Positions 38,761 through 47,893 of a stretch of DNA of 64,000 bases are shown here, one piece after another. The stretch's first letter is position 1; each line of letters opens with the position of its first letter. The stretch is from Agrobacterium tumefaciens. GTDB lineage: Bacteria > Pseudomonadota > Alphaproteobacteria > Rhizobiales > Rhizobiaceae. The DNA lies in assembly GCF_017726655.1 (NCBI RefSeq), contig NZ_CP072309.1, positions 1,298,501 through 1,362,500 on the forward strand, read 5' to 3'. The notes beneath the pieces are model-generated. The model was not told the DNA's origin, searched no databases, and saw only the letters and a program-made list of their open reading frames with translations. The translations under genes and the position numbers were made by a program.

Positions 38761-38777
38761 TCCATAAAAGCCAAGAC

Positions 38778-38808
38778 AATCCCGGCCTTCGCGCCGGGAT
38801 TTCTTTTT
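38778..38808 (+). terminator. intrinsic terminator of galU
   Basis: AATCCCGGC-CTTCGC-GCCGGGATT is a perfect 9-bp stem followed by TTCTTTTT. It lies 17 bp after the galU stop, between converging genes. Confidence 0.85.
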
Positions 38809-38814
38809 CCGGAA

Positions 38815-40308
38815 TTATCGCTTGAGCACCAGACCGGCGCCGACACGCAGATCGTTGCTGTCATAGACAGGGGTCCACTGGTAGCTGACATCAGCGGTAA
38901 GGTCGAGGTAACGGTTGATACCCCAAGTCAGGCCGGCCCCGGCGGTATATTCCACGGCATCCTCGGAAGAACGGAATTTGCGATGAACCACCTGCCCGGT
39001 CAGCCGCGCGACGAGGTTGTTGCGCAGCTCGTGGGTCAGGCCGGCATCAAGCCGATAGGACACCCAGCCACCCTGAGGGCCGCCGGCAAAATCCTCGATC
39101 GTCGTGCGCAAACCGAGATTGACGTTTGTCCCGCGCTGGGGTGACCAGTTGAGAGTGCCATCCAGCGTCAGTGCGTCGATCGCATCGAGGCGGTCATCAT
39201 CATATTGCTTGCGCAGATAACCGATGGCGGCTTCGCCCCGCGTTTTCTCGCCCAAATCGACCTCGGCACCCACTTTTGCACCATAGGAATTGGAAGAACG
39301 GGCATAGCCGGAATTGTCGCGGCGCCTATCGTATTTCGTCGTCCCCACGTTCAGTTCAAGGAAGGGGATGAGCGCCGGCGACAGTTCATAGCCGATACGT
39401 CCGCGCAGATTGGCGCCATTCTGGTCACGGTCGCTGAGGCTGATCGGGCGGCCGTCTATGCCTTTTGCATCCGTGTAGACGGTACGAGAAAGATCGAGCG
39501 CCGCGAGACCGCGAAGCTTGCCGAAATCCCGCTCGATCGATGCTCCCGTCGTGAAGCGGTGCTCGCCGCCCTGGACGGCGGCCCCGGTCAGGGCATTCGG
39601 GTCCATCGTGTCCTCGCGGCTAAATTCATAGCCGGCCTTGAGATTAGCGGTCGTCTGTCCGCCGAGGTCCAGACGCAAATCCGCATCGATCTTCGCCCGA
39701 GGTTCTTCGCCATCCTTGTCGCTGCCGAAGTTTCTTTCCCAGGCACCGTCGCCCGTGACCGTAAGCGCGTGCCGGGACCAGTCGCTGGTGAGCGTGCCGC
39801 GTATGCCCGTCGTCAGATAATTGCGTCTGGAAGGGCCGCCCGTATTGGTCTGCCTTTCCGTGTTGATCGTCTGACTGATTGCTGGCCGAAGCACGAATGT
39901 TCCGACGCGAATTCCCGGCGTCTGTCCTGGCACGGCAGGAATGCGCGGGTTTTCACCGCCATCCACCGTCGGCTCGTAGGGGTTTTCCGCGTCAGCAAAG
40001 GGCTGGCCCGCCTCGTCCTGCTGCTCGTAGATCGGGTCGCCCGGGTTGTTCGAGGGGCGCCAGAGCTGGGGTGGGGGCGAGGGCGTCGGCGTCGGCTGGA
40101 CTGCGCCGGTGGCCGCCGCGTCAACTGCGCTTGGCATTGGCGAGGCCGTTGCATTATCGGAAGACGTCGCCTGCCGCAGCGTTGGACCGGCAGGTGTCGC
40201 CGTCTGCGCCAAAGCGCTCTCCAGCGGGCAAAAAAAAGTACAGGCGAGCAGCAGGGTCGCTGCTTTCCGCAACGTCGGCAGACGTGTGGCGGTGCCCTTC
40301 ACATTCAT
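38815..40308 (-). CDS. outer-membrane beta-barrel protein
   Basis: The 497-residue protein has a signal peptide (ATLLLACTFFCPLESALAQ), a Pro/Ala/Thr-rich linker to about residue 125 and a long C-terminal region of alternating polar and hydrophobic strands. Examples are TANLKAGYEFS, GAKVGAEVDLGEKTRGEAAIGY and the closing VRVGAGLVLKR-like end. This fits the BBP2-type outer-membrane beta-barrel family of rhizobia. No substrate can be named. A CtrA-type box is 128 bp upstream. Confidence 0.8.
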   Translation of the reverse strand: MNVKGTATRLPTLRKAATLLLACTFFCPLESALAQTATPAGPTLRQATSSDNATASPMPSAVDAAATGAVQPTPTPSPPPQLWRPSNNPGDPIYEQQDEAGQPFADAENPYEPTVDGGENPRIPAVPGQTPGIRVGTFVLRPAISQTINTERQTNTGGPSRRNYLTTGIRGTLTSDWSRHALTVTGDGAWERNFGSDKDGEEPRAKIDADLRLDLGGQTTANLKAGYEFSREDTMDPNALTGAAVQGGEHRFTTGASIERDFGKLRGLAALDLSRTVYTDAKGIDGRPISLSDRDQNGANLRGRIGYELSPALIPFLELNVGTTKYDRRRDNSGYARSSNSYGAKVGAEVDLGEKTRGEAAIGYLRKQYDDDRLDAIDALTLDGTLNWSPQRGTNVNLGLRTTIEDFAGGPQGGWVSYRLDAGLTHELRNNLVARLTGQVVHRKFRSSEDAVEYTAGAGLTWGINRYLDLTADVSYQWTPVYDSNDLRVGAGLVLKR

Positions 40309-40720
40309 TCCTTCTCACCCGGCGGATTCGGCCGACGTCAGATCAAAGGCAAACAGGGCATCTCACCAGACCTGACGGGAGACAGGCCGATGACATGACG
40401 TGAAGAAACCAGTGACCGAACAGGCGACGCAAGTTTTAACATCGCTTTAACAATAGGTTTTTTATGGTTAACAGTTGATAAAGATCACTGAATTTTCATC
40501 CATCCGGCAGGGGCGAAAAGCGAGCCGATTTTCTCGCAAGCCTGCCGATCGAAAGATGGACGATGATCGCCGCGGGGGCCACACCCAAATTGCTAAATAT
40601 TTCTAATATGCGAAGATTAAAACGTTTCATTTTGGCACGGGTTTGCCGTATGATTACGATGATCGATTTTAAAGCGATCAAAAATCGTATTGAATTTATT
40701 TTGTGTGACAACGTCGTTTC
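40309..40720. other. 412-bp AT-rich gap with hairpins
   Basis: This divergent gap between the beta-barrel gene and the PAS gene holds a CtrA-type box (40436-40451). It also has a stem CGGCAGG (40505-40511) with CCTGCCG (40541-40547) enclosing a smaller GCGA/TCGC stem. Near 40665-40695 there are GATTTT/AAAATC repeats. No gene is supported. Confidence 0.5.
40436..40451 (+). promoter_or_regulatory. CtrA-type binding site
   Basis: TTAACATCGCTTTAAC is a full TTAA-N7-TTAAC match to the CtrA consensus of alphaproteobacteria. Another half-site GTTAAC is 20 bp downstream at 40467-40472. It lies between the divergent outer-membrane barrel gene (start 40308) and the PAS-domain gene (start 40721). Confidence 0.6.
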
Positions 40721-41086
40721 ATGAAGCCCGTTTTGAACATCAGGCAAGTTGGTTTTTATTGTTGGGATATCACCAATGACCGTTTCTATCTGGACGCAAT
40801 TTGCGCTGGACTCTTTGGAATTCCCATAAAACAGGGGATGCTTGGCATCAGCATTTTTCAGGTGCTGGAGAAAGTGGACCTCGATCACCGGAACCGGGTG
40901 ATCGAAACGGCGCTGACCACGTTGAAGAATGCGAGTTTTTATAATCAGGAATATGCGGTGCGCCGCACCGATGGATCTGTTTCGTGGGTAAGGACGCTTG
41001 GACGATATCTGGTCGATGAAGACAACATTCCTTTCAAGCGACTCGGGACGATGGAGGAGATATCACCCCCGGAGCGGCATCACTGA
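40721..41086 (+). CDS. small stand-alone PAS-domain protein
   Basis: The 121-residue protein is essentially one PAS_3-type domain: IRQVGFYCWDITNDRFYLD at the N-terminus, FYNQEYAVRRTDGSVSWVRTLGRYLVDED as the typical PAS/PAC strands and RLGTMEEIS at the end. No output domain follows, so it may work with a separate kinase or cyclase. No strong ribosome-binding site is visible before the ATG. The surrounding DNA is AT-richer than the neighbours. Confidence 0.75.
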   Translation: MKPVLNIRQVGFYCWDITNDRFYLDAICAGLFGIPIKQGMLGISIFQVLEKVDLDHRNRVIETALTTLKNASFYNQEYAVRRTDGSVSWVRTLGRYLVDEDNIPFKRLGTMEEISPPERHH

Positions 41087-41197
41087 GGGGAACGAGCGCT
41101 ACCGAAACTGTTGAATACTTGCGCCTAGACGCCTTCTAAAATGCGGTGCACGGGGCGAAGAGTAGACTTATTCCGGCTTAAAGAGTAACAGTCGGGC

Positions 41198-42193
41198 ATG
41201 ATTACGCGCGCCGTCAAACTGGTTGAAGACAACGCCATTGAATCCGCCCTGCGGACGATCTCGATGGAGCGGGCTGGCCTTGCCGCCCTTGAGGATGCCT
41301 TGAAGAACGGCCTCTCCGAGCCCTTCTGCAAAGCGATCGAGACCATCGGCGAATCCAATGGTCGCCTCATCATCACCGGAGTTGGCAAAAGCGGCCATAT
41401 TGGCGCAAAGCTTGCCGCGACGTTTGCTTCCACAGGCACGCCCGCCTTTTTTGTGCATGCGGCGGAAGCCAATCACGGCGATCTTGGTATGATCGGCGGC
41501 GACGATGTGGTGCTGGCTATTTCCAAAGGTGGTGAGAGTGCGGAACTGCGCAGCATCATCAATTACTCGCGCCGGTTTTCCATTCCGCTGATTGCGCTCA
41601 CCTGTTCGGAAAAATCATCGCTGGCGCAAGCCTCCGATATCGTGCTGCTCGTTCCCAATGAGCAGGAGGCCTGTCCGCTTGGACTTGCGCCAACCACGTC
41701 CACATTGATGCAGCTCGCGCTGGGGGATGCTCTTGCCGTGGCTCTGCTGGAAGCGCGCAATTTCACTGCGGGTGACTTCAAGGTGTTCCATCCCGGCGGC
41801 AAGCTGGGTGCCAGCCTCACGCTGGTCGCCGATATCATGCATACCGGCGATCGCCTGCCATTGGTCGGAAAGGGAACGGCGATGCCGGAAGCGGTTGGCG
41901 TTCTCTCGCGCAAGCATTTTGGTTGCGTCGGCGTTCTGGATGAGGAGGGGCGTCTGTGCGGAATCATCACCGAGGGCGATATGGCGCGCAACCTGTCGCG
42001 TAACCTCGCCGAACTGGTTGTCGACGATATCATGACCCGCAGCCCGAAAACGGTCAAAAAGTCGGTGTTGGCCACCAGTGCGCTGGCGACGCTGGAAAAA
42101 TTCCACATCGGCGCCCTCATCGTCGTTGACGACGACAATCGGCCGATTGGACTGGTGCATTTCCACGATCTCCTGCGGATCGGCGTCGCTTAA
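41198..42193 (+). CDS. kdsD: arabinose-5-phosphate isomerase (KdsD/KpsF)
   Basis: This enzyme converts ribulose-5-phosphate to arabinose-5-phosphate, the first step toward Kdo of lipopolysaccharide. The 331-residue protein has an N-terminal SIS domain (RLIITGVGKSGHIGAKLAATFASTGTP split over residues 54-80; ISKGGESAEL; APTTSTLMQLALGDALA) and two C-terminal CBS domains (IMHTGDRLPLV, IITEGDMARNL, IVVDDDNRPIGLVHFHDLLRIG). Length matches E. coli KdsD. Confidence 0.94.
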   Translation: MITRAVKLVEDNAIESALRTISMERAGLAALEDALKNGLSEPFCKAIETIGESNGRLIITGVGKSGHIGAKLAATFASTGTPAFFVHAAEANHGDLGMIGGDDVVLAISKGGESAELRSIINYSRRFSIPLIALTCSEKSSLAQASDIVLLVPNEQEACPLGLAPTTSTLMQLALGDALAVALLEARNFTAGDFKVFHPGGKLGASLTLVADIMHTGDRLPLVGKGTAMPEAVGVLSRKHFGCVGVLDEEGRLCGIITEGDMARNLSRNLAELVVDDIMTRSPKTVKKSVLATSALATLEKFHIGALIVVDDDNRPIGLVHFHDLLRIGVA

Positions 42194-42264
42194 CAATTTT
42201 GCTGACAGCTGCATCGATCGCCGTCCAGAAGTCGGTCGTCGATGCTGGCGACCGGGTGCCGGAC

Positions 42265-42729
42265 TTATCGGTCGATCGGCTCGATCGTCAGTGTGCGCCC
42301 GCGAGCCGACGCAATCCTGACGCGGGTTCCAGCTGGCAGGTCTTCGCCATTCACCGGCCACCAGGTATCATCAAGTCTGATGCGTCCGCGACCCTCAACG
42401 ATCGGCTCCTGCAAGGTGGCAGTGCGGCCGACAAGACTCGCTTCGCGCTGGTTGAGGAATGGCTCGTCGGTTGTATCGCGGTTCCGGCCGAAATATTTCC
42501 GGCCAAGCAGGGCAAAAACGACGGAGAGTGCTGCAAACAGCACCAGCTGCAACTGCCAGGCCCACACAGTGACATCCCAAAGGACCAGCGACAACGCGCC
42601 GATCACCAGAGCGGCAAGTCCAATCCAGATCAGAAAGACGCCCGGGGCGATGAGCTCTGCTGCCAGTAGCGCGAAGCCGACAATCCACCAGCTCCAGGGG
42701 CCTAGCTCTGTCGCAAGCCGTTGCAGCAT
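42265..42729 (-). CDS. NfeD-family membrane protein
   Basis: The 154-residue protein has two or three hydrophobic segments between residues 10 and 75 and a C-terminal NfeD OB-fold domain (SLVGRTATLQEPIVEGRGRIRLDDTWWPV, in two parts). It follows the SPFH gene by 2 bp. Such NfeD/SPFH pairs are thought to form membrane scaffolds or quality-control assemblies in the inner membrane. It lacks a ClpP-like protease domain, so it is the short NfeD form. Confidence 0.88.
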   Translation of the reverse strand: MLQRLATELGPWSWWIVGFALLAAELIAPGVFLIWIGLAALVIGALSLVLWDVTVWAWQLQLVLFAALSVVFALLGRKYFGRNRDTTDEPFLNQREASLVGRTATLQEPIVEGRGRIRLDDTWWPVNGEDLPAGTRVRIASARGRTLTIEPIDR

Positions 42730-42731
42730 CG

Positions 42732-43784
42732 TTATTTCTCCGATGAAGAGCCGAAGGGATTACCCGGGATAGCGACATTGATGCTCTGGCCGGAAGCCCG
42801 GGTTGGTGGCACGGAGCGGGACGATGCAGGGGCTGCGGTGGGCGTGCTCGGCGAATCGCCGTTGTTACCGAACACTTCTTTCGCAATCGTGCCGATGCCG
42901 CCGAGTGAGCCGATCAGCGCCGAGGCTTCCATCGGCATCAGCACAATCTTGGAATTCTTCGCAGTGCCGATCTCGGCAAGCGCTTCGGTGTATTTCTGGG
43001 CGACGAAATAGTTGATGGCATGGACATTACCGGCGGCGATGGCTTCCGAGACCATGCGGGTGGCGTTAGCTTCGGCTTCGGCCAGGCGCTCTCGGGCTTC
43101 GGCATCGCGGAACGCTGCTTCGCGCTGGCCTTCCGCCTCCAGAATAGCAGATTGTTTTGCACCTTCTGCGCGAAGAATTTGCGCGTTGCGGGCGCCTTCC
43201 GCTTCCAGCACCTGCGCGCGCTTCTCACGTTCTGCCTTCATCTGTCGCGCCATGGAATCAACGAGGTCCTTGGGCGGCGCGATGTCCTTGATCTCGATGC
43301 GGGTGACCTTGATACCCCATGGCCCAACCGCCTCATCGACGACACGCAGCAGCCGATCATTGATGGCATCACGGTTCGACAGCAACTCGTCGAGGTCCAT
43401 CGAGCCCATCACCGAGCGAATATTGGTCATTGTCAGGTTTTCGATCGCCATTTCCAGATTGGAAATCTGGTAAGCGGCCTGCGCGGCGTTCAATACCTGA
43501 TAGAAAGTGACAGCATCGGCAGAAACACTGGCATTGTCACGGGTGATGACTTCCTGTGTCGGGATATGGAGAACCTGCTCCATGACATTCATCTTCGAAC
43601 CGATGCTTTCAAAAAACGGTACGATGAGATTGAGGCCGGGCTCAAGCGTGCGCGTGTAGCGACCGAAGCGTTCAACGGTGTAACGATGCCCCTGCGGCAC
43701 GGTCTTGATGCCGGCAAACAGCACCAGAATAACCAGAACAACCGCCGCTATGACGACGATGTCGAAACCGCCCAATGCAATCAT
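42732..43784 (-). CDS. SPFH/Band-7 (stomatin, QmcA-like) membrane protein
   Basis: The 350-residue protein has one N-terminal membrane span ([20 protein letters not shown]), a Band-7 domain ([44 protein letters not shown]) and an Ala/Glu/Arg-rich coiled coil at about 195-255. The tail is Pro/Ser-rich. The ATG at 43784 has GGAGGAGG 7 bp upstream; a GTG precedes it directly. It partners the NfeD protein encoded next. Confidence 0.92.
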   Translation of the reverse strand: MIALGGFDIVVIAAVVLVILVLFAGIKTVPQGHRYTVERFGRYTRTLEPGLNLIVPFFESIGSKMNVMEQVLHIPTQEVITRDNASVSADAVTFYQVLNAAQAAYQISNLEMAIENLTMTNIRSVMGSMDLDELLSNRDAINDRLLRVVDEAVGPWGIKVTRIEIKDIAPPKDLVDSMARQMKAEREKRAQVLEAEGARNAQILRAEGAKQSAILEAEGQREAAFRDAEARERLAEAEANATRMVSEAIAAGNVHAINYFVAQKYTEALAEIGTAKNSKIVLMPMEASALIGSLGGIGTIAKEVFGNNGDSPSTPTAAPASSRSVPPTRASGQSINVAIPGNPFGSSSEK

Positions 43785-43841
43785 CACTTTCCTCCTCCGA
43801 TCAAAACGTCCGGGTTTTATCCCAACAGCCTTATGGCAAGA

Positions 43842-44876
43842 TTACACCCAGCCTTGCAACTCCCGTCTTACAACCTCTTCGAGAACATTCATGCCCTCGG
43901 CGCTGTCGTTCAGACATGGTATATGGGTAAATTTCTCACCGCCATGATGCAGGAAAATCTCCCCGGCTTCACCGGCAATCTCCTCCAGCGTCTCAAGACA
44001 ATCTGATACGAAGCCGGGATTCATGACGGCGATGCGCTTGATGCCCTCCGAGGCCAGCTTCTCCATCGTCTTGTCGGTGTAGGGCTGCAGCCATTCTTCC
44101 GGCCCGAAGCGGGACTGGAAGGTAATCATAAAGTTCTTGTCGGTTCGACCCAACGCCTGGCGCAGCAGACGGGCGGTTTTCTGGCAGTGACAATAATAGG
44201 GATCGCCCTTTTTGAAATAGGATTGCGGAATGCCATGGAAGGAGGTGATCAGCATCTCCGGCTCCCAGTCCAGCGTTGCCAGATGGTTGTTGACGGAGGC
44301 CGCAAGCGCTTCGATATAGGCGGGATCGTCATGGTACGGCGGCACGGTGCGGATGGCTGGCTGCCAGCGCAGCTTCATCAGATGCTCAAAAGCCTTGTCG
44401 TTCACCGTTGCCGTGGTTGAGGCCGCATATTGCGGATAGAGTGGGAAAAGCAGGATCTTTTCGCAGCCCTTTTCTTTCAGCGCGTCGATCTTGGAGGCAA
44501 TCGAGGGCTGCCCGTATCGCATCGCCCAGTCGACCACGACATTGGGCAAATCCTTAAGCGCCTCGGCCATCAGTTCGCCCTGGCTGCGGGTATAGGTGCG
44601 CAGATAGCTTTCGTTGCGCTCCTGGTTCCAGATTTCCTGGTAGGCCTTGCCGACCTTCTGCGGGCGCTTGTTGAGCACGATGCCGTAAAGGATCGGATAC
44701 CAATAAAGACGGGACCATTCTATCACGCGTTTGTCGCTCAAGAATTCCGCCAGATAACGGCGCATCGGCCAATAGTCCGTACCGTCGGGGGTGCCGAGAT
44801 TGACGAGCAACACGCCCACCTTGCCGAAGGTTACGCGAGGATGGTTTGCGGGGAGAGGGGATAGTTCTGTCGCCAT
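43842..44876 (-). CDS. hemH: ferrochelatase
   Basis: HemH inserts Fe2+ into protoporphyrin IX in the last step of haem synthesis. The 344-residue product has GKVGVLLVNLGTPDG at the N-terminus, the active-site His in ITSFHGIPQSYFKKGDPY, and NPGFVSDCLETLEEIAGE toward the end. The ATG at 44876 (MATELSP) is preferred; a frame 17 codons longer has no family-like sequence. Confidence 0.94.
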   Translation of the reverse strand: MATELSPLPANHPRVTFGKVGVLLVNLGTPDGTDYWPMRRYLAEFLSDKRVIEWSRLYWYPILYGIVLNKRPQKVGKAYQEIWNQERNESYLRTYTRSQGELMAEALKDLPNVVVDWAMRYGQPSIASKIDALKEKGCEKILLFPLYPQYAASTTATVNDKAFEHLMKLRWQPAIRTVPPYHDDPAYIEALAASVNNHLATLDWEPEMLITSFHGIPQSYFKKGDPYYCHCQKTARLLRQALGRTDKNFMITFQSRFGPEEWLQPYTDKTMEKLASEGIKRIAVMNPGFVSDCLETLEEIAGEAGEIFLHHGGEKFTHIPCLNDSAEGMNVLEEVVRRELQGWV

Positions 44877-45154
44877 GAATGATACCCTGAAACTCGAACT
44901 GCTGATGTCAGGAGTTATTTCGCCCAAGGATAAGGCTAACGCTCCATCGTGTGTTTGTGCCTGAACCAGACCGTGACACGGTTTGGCCGAAATTGTCCGA
45001 GCTATACGCTCCGACAGTAGTTTTGTTCATGTGTTCTAGACGAAAATTTTCAGGATTAAACCACTGTGAGATGCTATTTCCGGCAATAGCGCAGCCGCAG
45101 GCTGCCAGCCGTCAACAATTTATCCTTAAGCCTCTGCTTTTTATAGGAAAATAG

Positions 45155-45182
45155 AAAACCGGCCCCGATCTCCAAGGGCCGG
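45155..45182 (-). terminator. terminator of the 5'-nucleotidase gene
   Basis: CCGGCCC and GGGCCGG form a perfect 7-bp stem around a 10-nt loop. Read on the minus strand, it is followed by TTTTCTATTTTCC. It lies about 40 bp beyond the stop of the minus-strand gene at 45223. Confidence 0.75.
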
Positions 45183-45222
45183 CTTCTAAATGCGGCAAAT
45201 TGCCCTGCTGTCAGCGTGCGGC

Positions 45223-47148
45223 TTATTGAGCGGGCAATTCCAGCTCTTCGCCGATCTCGATATGGTTCGGATGTTTCAGCGTATTTGCCTTGGCAATTTT
45301 GCCCCATAGAGCGCCATCACCGTATTTTTCCGCTGCAATCTTCCAGAGGGAATCGCCCTTTTCAACGACGTATTTGCTGGCCGCGGCAGCGGCTGCAGCA
45401 GGTGTCGGGGCTACTGGCGCGGTTGTTGCTGGCGCAGTCGCGGTGGGGGCAGCAGGTGCCGGAGCAGCAGTAGTGGCGGGTGCAGTTGTCGCAGGCGCCG
45501 GTGCCGCAGGCTTTGCCGGAGCGACGTAACCGGCAGGCGTCACTTCGCTGATGCGACCGTCCGTATAGGGCTTATAGGGGCTGTTGGCGGTAATATAGGC
45601 TGCAACCGCCTCTTCGAGGTTAGGGCCGAAGTCATAGGCGTTGATGGCGTTGGTCGCAAAGACCTTGAAGCCATCGCCGCCGGTACGGACGTAGTTATTG
45701 GCTGCGACAATGTAGGTCTTGGCGGGATCGAGAGGCACGAAAGCGTCACCCTCCTTGACGTCAACCGAAACGATACGACTGCCGGCCGGCTTGGAACGGT
45801 CAAAGGAATATTTCATGCCTGAGACCTGCATGAAGCGGCCCGCACCGTCGTCGATCTGGCTGACGCCATTTTCAAGGGCGGCGCGAATATCTTCGCCCTT
45901 CAGCTGGAAGGTTGCGACGGTGTTCTGGAACGGCAGAACCGTCAGCACTTCACCCATAGAGACATCGCCGCCATCGATGGAGGAGCGCAGGCCGCCACTA
46001 TTGGCAAAAGCAATGGTGACGCCCTGATCCTTGACGCGGGCAAGTGTCGCATCCGCGACCAGATTGCCCATGGAGCATTCCTTCACACGGCAAATCTTGC
46101 GGTCCCCTTCGATCGGGCCTTCGGAGGTGCCAACGACCTTGGCTTTCAGAGCCTCGATCGGCGCCTTCAGCTCATCGATGCGCTTCAGCGTGGCTTCATC
46201 AGGCTTGAAAGAAGAATCGACGAGGATCGGGTCGCCCTTGCTCTCCTTCACGACGCCGTTGTCATCGAAGACGACTTTGAGGTCGCCGAGATACTTGCTG
46301 TACTGCCCTGCCTGCACAACGGGAACCTTGTAGCCACCCGGGTTGTCGACGAGCGTCGGATAGGGGCCTTCGGCCTTTTGATCGGTGTTCGACAGAAGCG
46401 TGTGCGAATGGCCGCCTACGACGACGTCGACATCGGGAATTTTGGCGATGAATTCGAGATCGCGCGGGTAACCGACATGGGTGAGCGCGATGATCTTGTT
46501 GACGCCCTCCTGCTTCAGCTTCTGAACCTCCTCGCTGATTTTCGCGACATCCTCAGCGATCGTGATGTTGGGACCGGGCGTTGCCAGTTCCGCGGTGTCG
46601 TTGGCGACGGCACCGACGATACCGATCTTCTGTCCGCCGACGTCAAGCACGAGGGAGGGCTTGACGCGGTCGCCAATTTTCGAGGCGGCGGTGGCAACAA
46701 CGTTGGCGGTCACGACCGGGAACTGGACCTTGTCGAGGAAGCCGGCAAGGCCGTCTTCACTGTCGTCGAACTCATGATTGCCGACGGTCATGGCGTCGAA
46801 CTTCATGGCGTTCAGCATTTCCGCTTCAACGGTGCCTTTGTAGGTGGTGTAGAAAAGCGATCCCTGGAAATTGTCGCCGGCATTCAGAAGCAGAACATTC
46901 TTGCCTTCACCCTTCAGCGCATCGCGCGTCTGGTTGATTGCGGTCAGCAGGCGCGCGGCGCCGCCGAAGCACTCGTTCTTGCCCTCTTCTTCCGCCGAGC
47001 AGGTCGAGTCGAATTTGTTAATCGATTCGATACGGGAGTGAAAATCGTTGATGTGAAGAATGTTGAGCTCGTAATCCGCCAGCGCGGCTCCCGCTGAAAG
47101 CGTGATCACCGAAACGCTCAGCATGCCCATTCCGAAAATTTTCTTCAT
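45223..47148 (-). CDS. periplasmic 5'-nucleotidase/metallophosphatase with C-terminal LysM
   Basis: The 641-residue protein has a signal peptide (MLSVSVITLSAGAALAD), a calcineurin-like metallophosphatase domain (NILHINDFHSRIE; LNAGDNFQGS; TVGNHEFDD; VVVGGHSHT) and a 5'-nucleotidase C-terminal domain (SMGNLVADATL; VAANNYVRTGGDGF). An Ala/Pro/Thr-rich linker follows at about 540-590. A LysM domain (KYVVEKGDSLWKIAAEKYG) comes last, which should hold the enzyme on peptidoglycan. UshA-type enzymes normally lack LysM. Confidence 0.92.
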   Translation of the reverse strand: MKKIFGMGMLSVSVITLSAGAALADYELNILHINDFHSRIESINKFDSTCSAEEEGKNECFGGAARLLTAINQTRDALKGEGKNVLLLNAGDNFQGSLFYTTYKGTVEAEMLNAMKFDAMTVGNHEFDDSEDGLAGFLDKVQFPVVTANVVATAASKIGDRVKPSLVLDVGGQKIGIVGAVANDTAELATPGPNITIAEDVAKISEEVQKLKQEGVNKIIALTHVGYPRDLEFIAKIPDVDVVVGGHSHTLLSNTDQKAEGPYPTLVDNPGGYKVPVVQAGQYSKYLGDLKVVFDDNGVVKESKGDPILVDSSFKPDEATLKRIDELKAPIEALKAKVVGTSEGPIEGDRKICRVKECSMGNLVADATLARVKDQGVTIAFANSGGLRSSIDGGDVSMGEVLTVLPFQNTVATFQLKGEDIRAALENGVSQIDDGAGRFMQVSGMKYSFDRSKPAGSRIVSVDVKEGDAFVPLDPAKTYIVAANNYVRTGGDGFKVFATNAINAYDFGPNLEEAVAAYITANSPYKPYTDGRISEVTPAGYVAPAKPAAPAPATTAPATTAAPAPAAPTATAPATTAPVAPTPAAAAAAASKYVVEKGDSLWKIAAEKYGDGALWGKIAKANTLKHPNHIEIGEELELPAQ

Positions 47149-47302
47149 CGTCCCTCTCTCCTGTTCAAAGCGGAAGTCCAGGCCGGCTGATCACCCTCCG
47201 ACCGGACGTATTCTTTAATCCGAAAACATGTCAGTCATTCGAAAGCAGGATGTTTTCATTTAGCGGCAGTCGCCGCAAGCGAAATTATGACAGGTGTAAA
47301 AC

Positions 47303-47331
47303 AAACAAAAACGCACGCCCGAAGGCGTGCG
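47303..47331 (-). terminator. intrinsic terminator of omp10
   Basis: CGCACGCC-CGAA-GGCGTGCG is a perfect 8-bp stem with a stable tetraloop. On the minus strand it is followed by TTTTTGTTTGTTTT. It lies 36 bp beyond the omp10 stop. Confidence 0.85.
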
Positions 47332-47366
47332 CTTGGGAAAGACATCGCATTGAATCGGCTAGGTAA

Positions 47367-47744
47367 TCAGCCCTGGCGGGTGAGCGAGAACTGGCTGTTG
47401 CTGTCAGTCGTGCAGTTCAATTGCGACGGCGATACGAGGGCGCAGTTGACACGCGACTGCGTGTTGCGCACCAGCGATGTCATGTTGATTTCGTAAAGCG
47501 TCGGCGAAATCGTCACGTAAGTGCCGGAGGCGAGAAGCGTATTGGTGTCAGTAGATCGGGTGGAGAAGGCGCCGTTCTGGAACGTCGATACGATGCCGTT
47601 TCGGTCGATCCAGCGACCGTCCACGGCTGGGCCGCGGGAAAGCGAAGGCGCCATCGATGTCTGCTGGGAGGAGGGACCTGGCGCGACGCATGAAGACACC
47701 GCGATGGCGGCTGAAAGCAAAGCAGCGCTTGTCTTGAAGTTCAT
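47367..47744 (-). CDS. omp10: Omp10-type outer-membrane lipoprotein
   Basis: The 125-residue lipoprotein has a short signal peptide with lipobox VSSC (Cys19) and a compact domain with [42 protein letters not shown] and [14 protein letters not shown]. These blocks closely match Brucella Omp10 as I recall it. The ATG at 47744 is preceded by AGGAGA; a longer frame adds 36 residues without a signal peptide. Confidence 0.9.
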   Translation of the reverse strand: MNFKTSAALLSAAIAVSSCVAPGPSSQQTSMAPSLSRGPAVDGRWIDRNGIVSTFQNGAFSTRSTDTNTLLASGTYVTISPTLYEINMTSLVRNTQSRVNCALVSPSQLNCTTDSNSQFSLTRQG

Positions 47745-47893
47745 GAGCCTGTTCTCCTGCGATTCGATGAAACTTTCTATGCTTCGACCATGCCGTGAAG
47801 CGTTTTTCATTTCAAGGCAACGTTGTTTGCTTCCACCGGTTCCCGATGGCATTCACGAAAGCCCCAGCGTGGCAAATATGAGACTCTTGCGCG

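Noticed and set aside
39205..40398. 397-codon plus-strand frame opposite the beta-barrel gene
   Set aside because: The minus-strand protein has a signal peptide and beta-strand pattern, while this frame is Arg/Gly-rich without structure.
40633..40647. TGGCACGGGTTTGCC as a sigma-54 promoter of the PAS gene
   Set aside because: The GG and GC are 9 bases apart, one fewer than the strict spacing of 10, so it is unlikely to work as a -24/-12 element.
40496..40888. 130-codon minus-strand frame overlapping the PAS gene
   Set aside because: The plus-strand frame has a clear PAS fold; this one has none and runs through AT-rich intergenic DNA.
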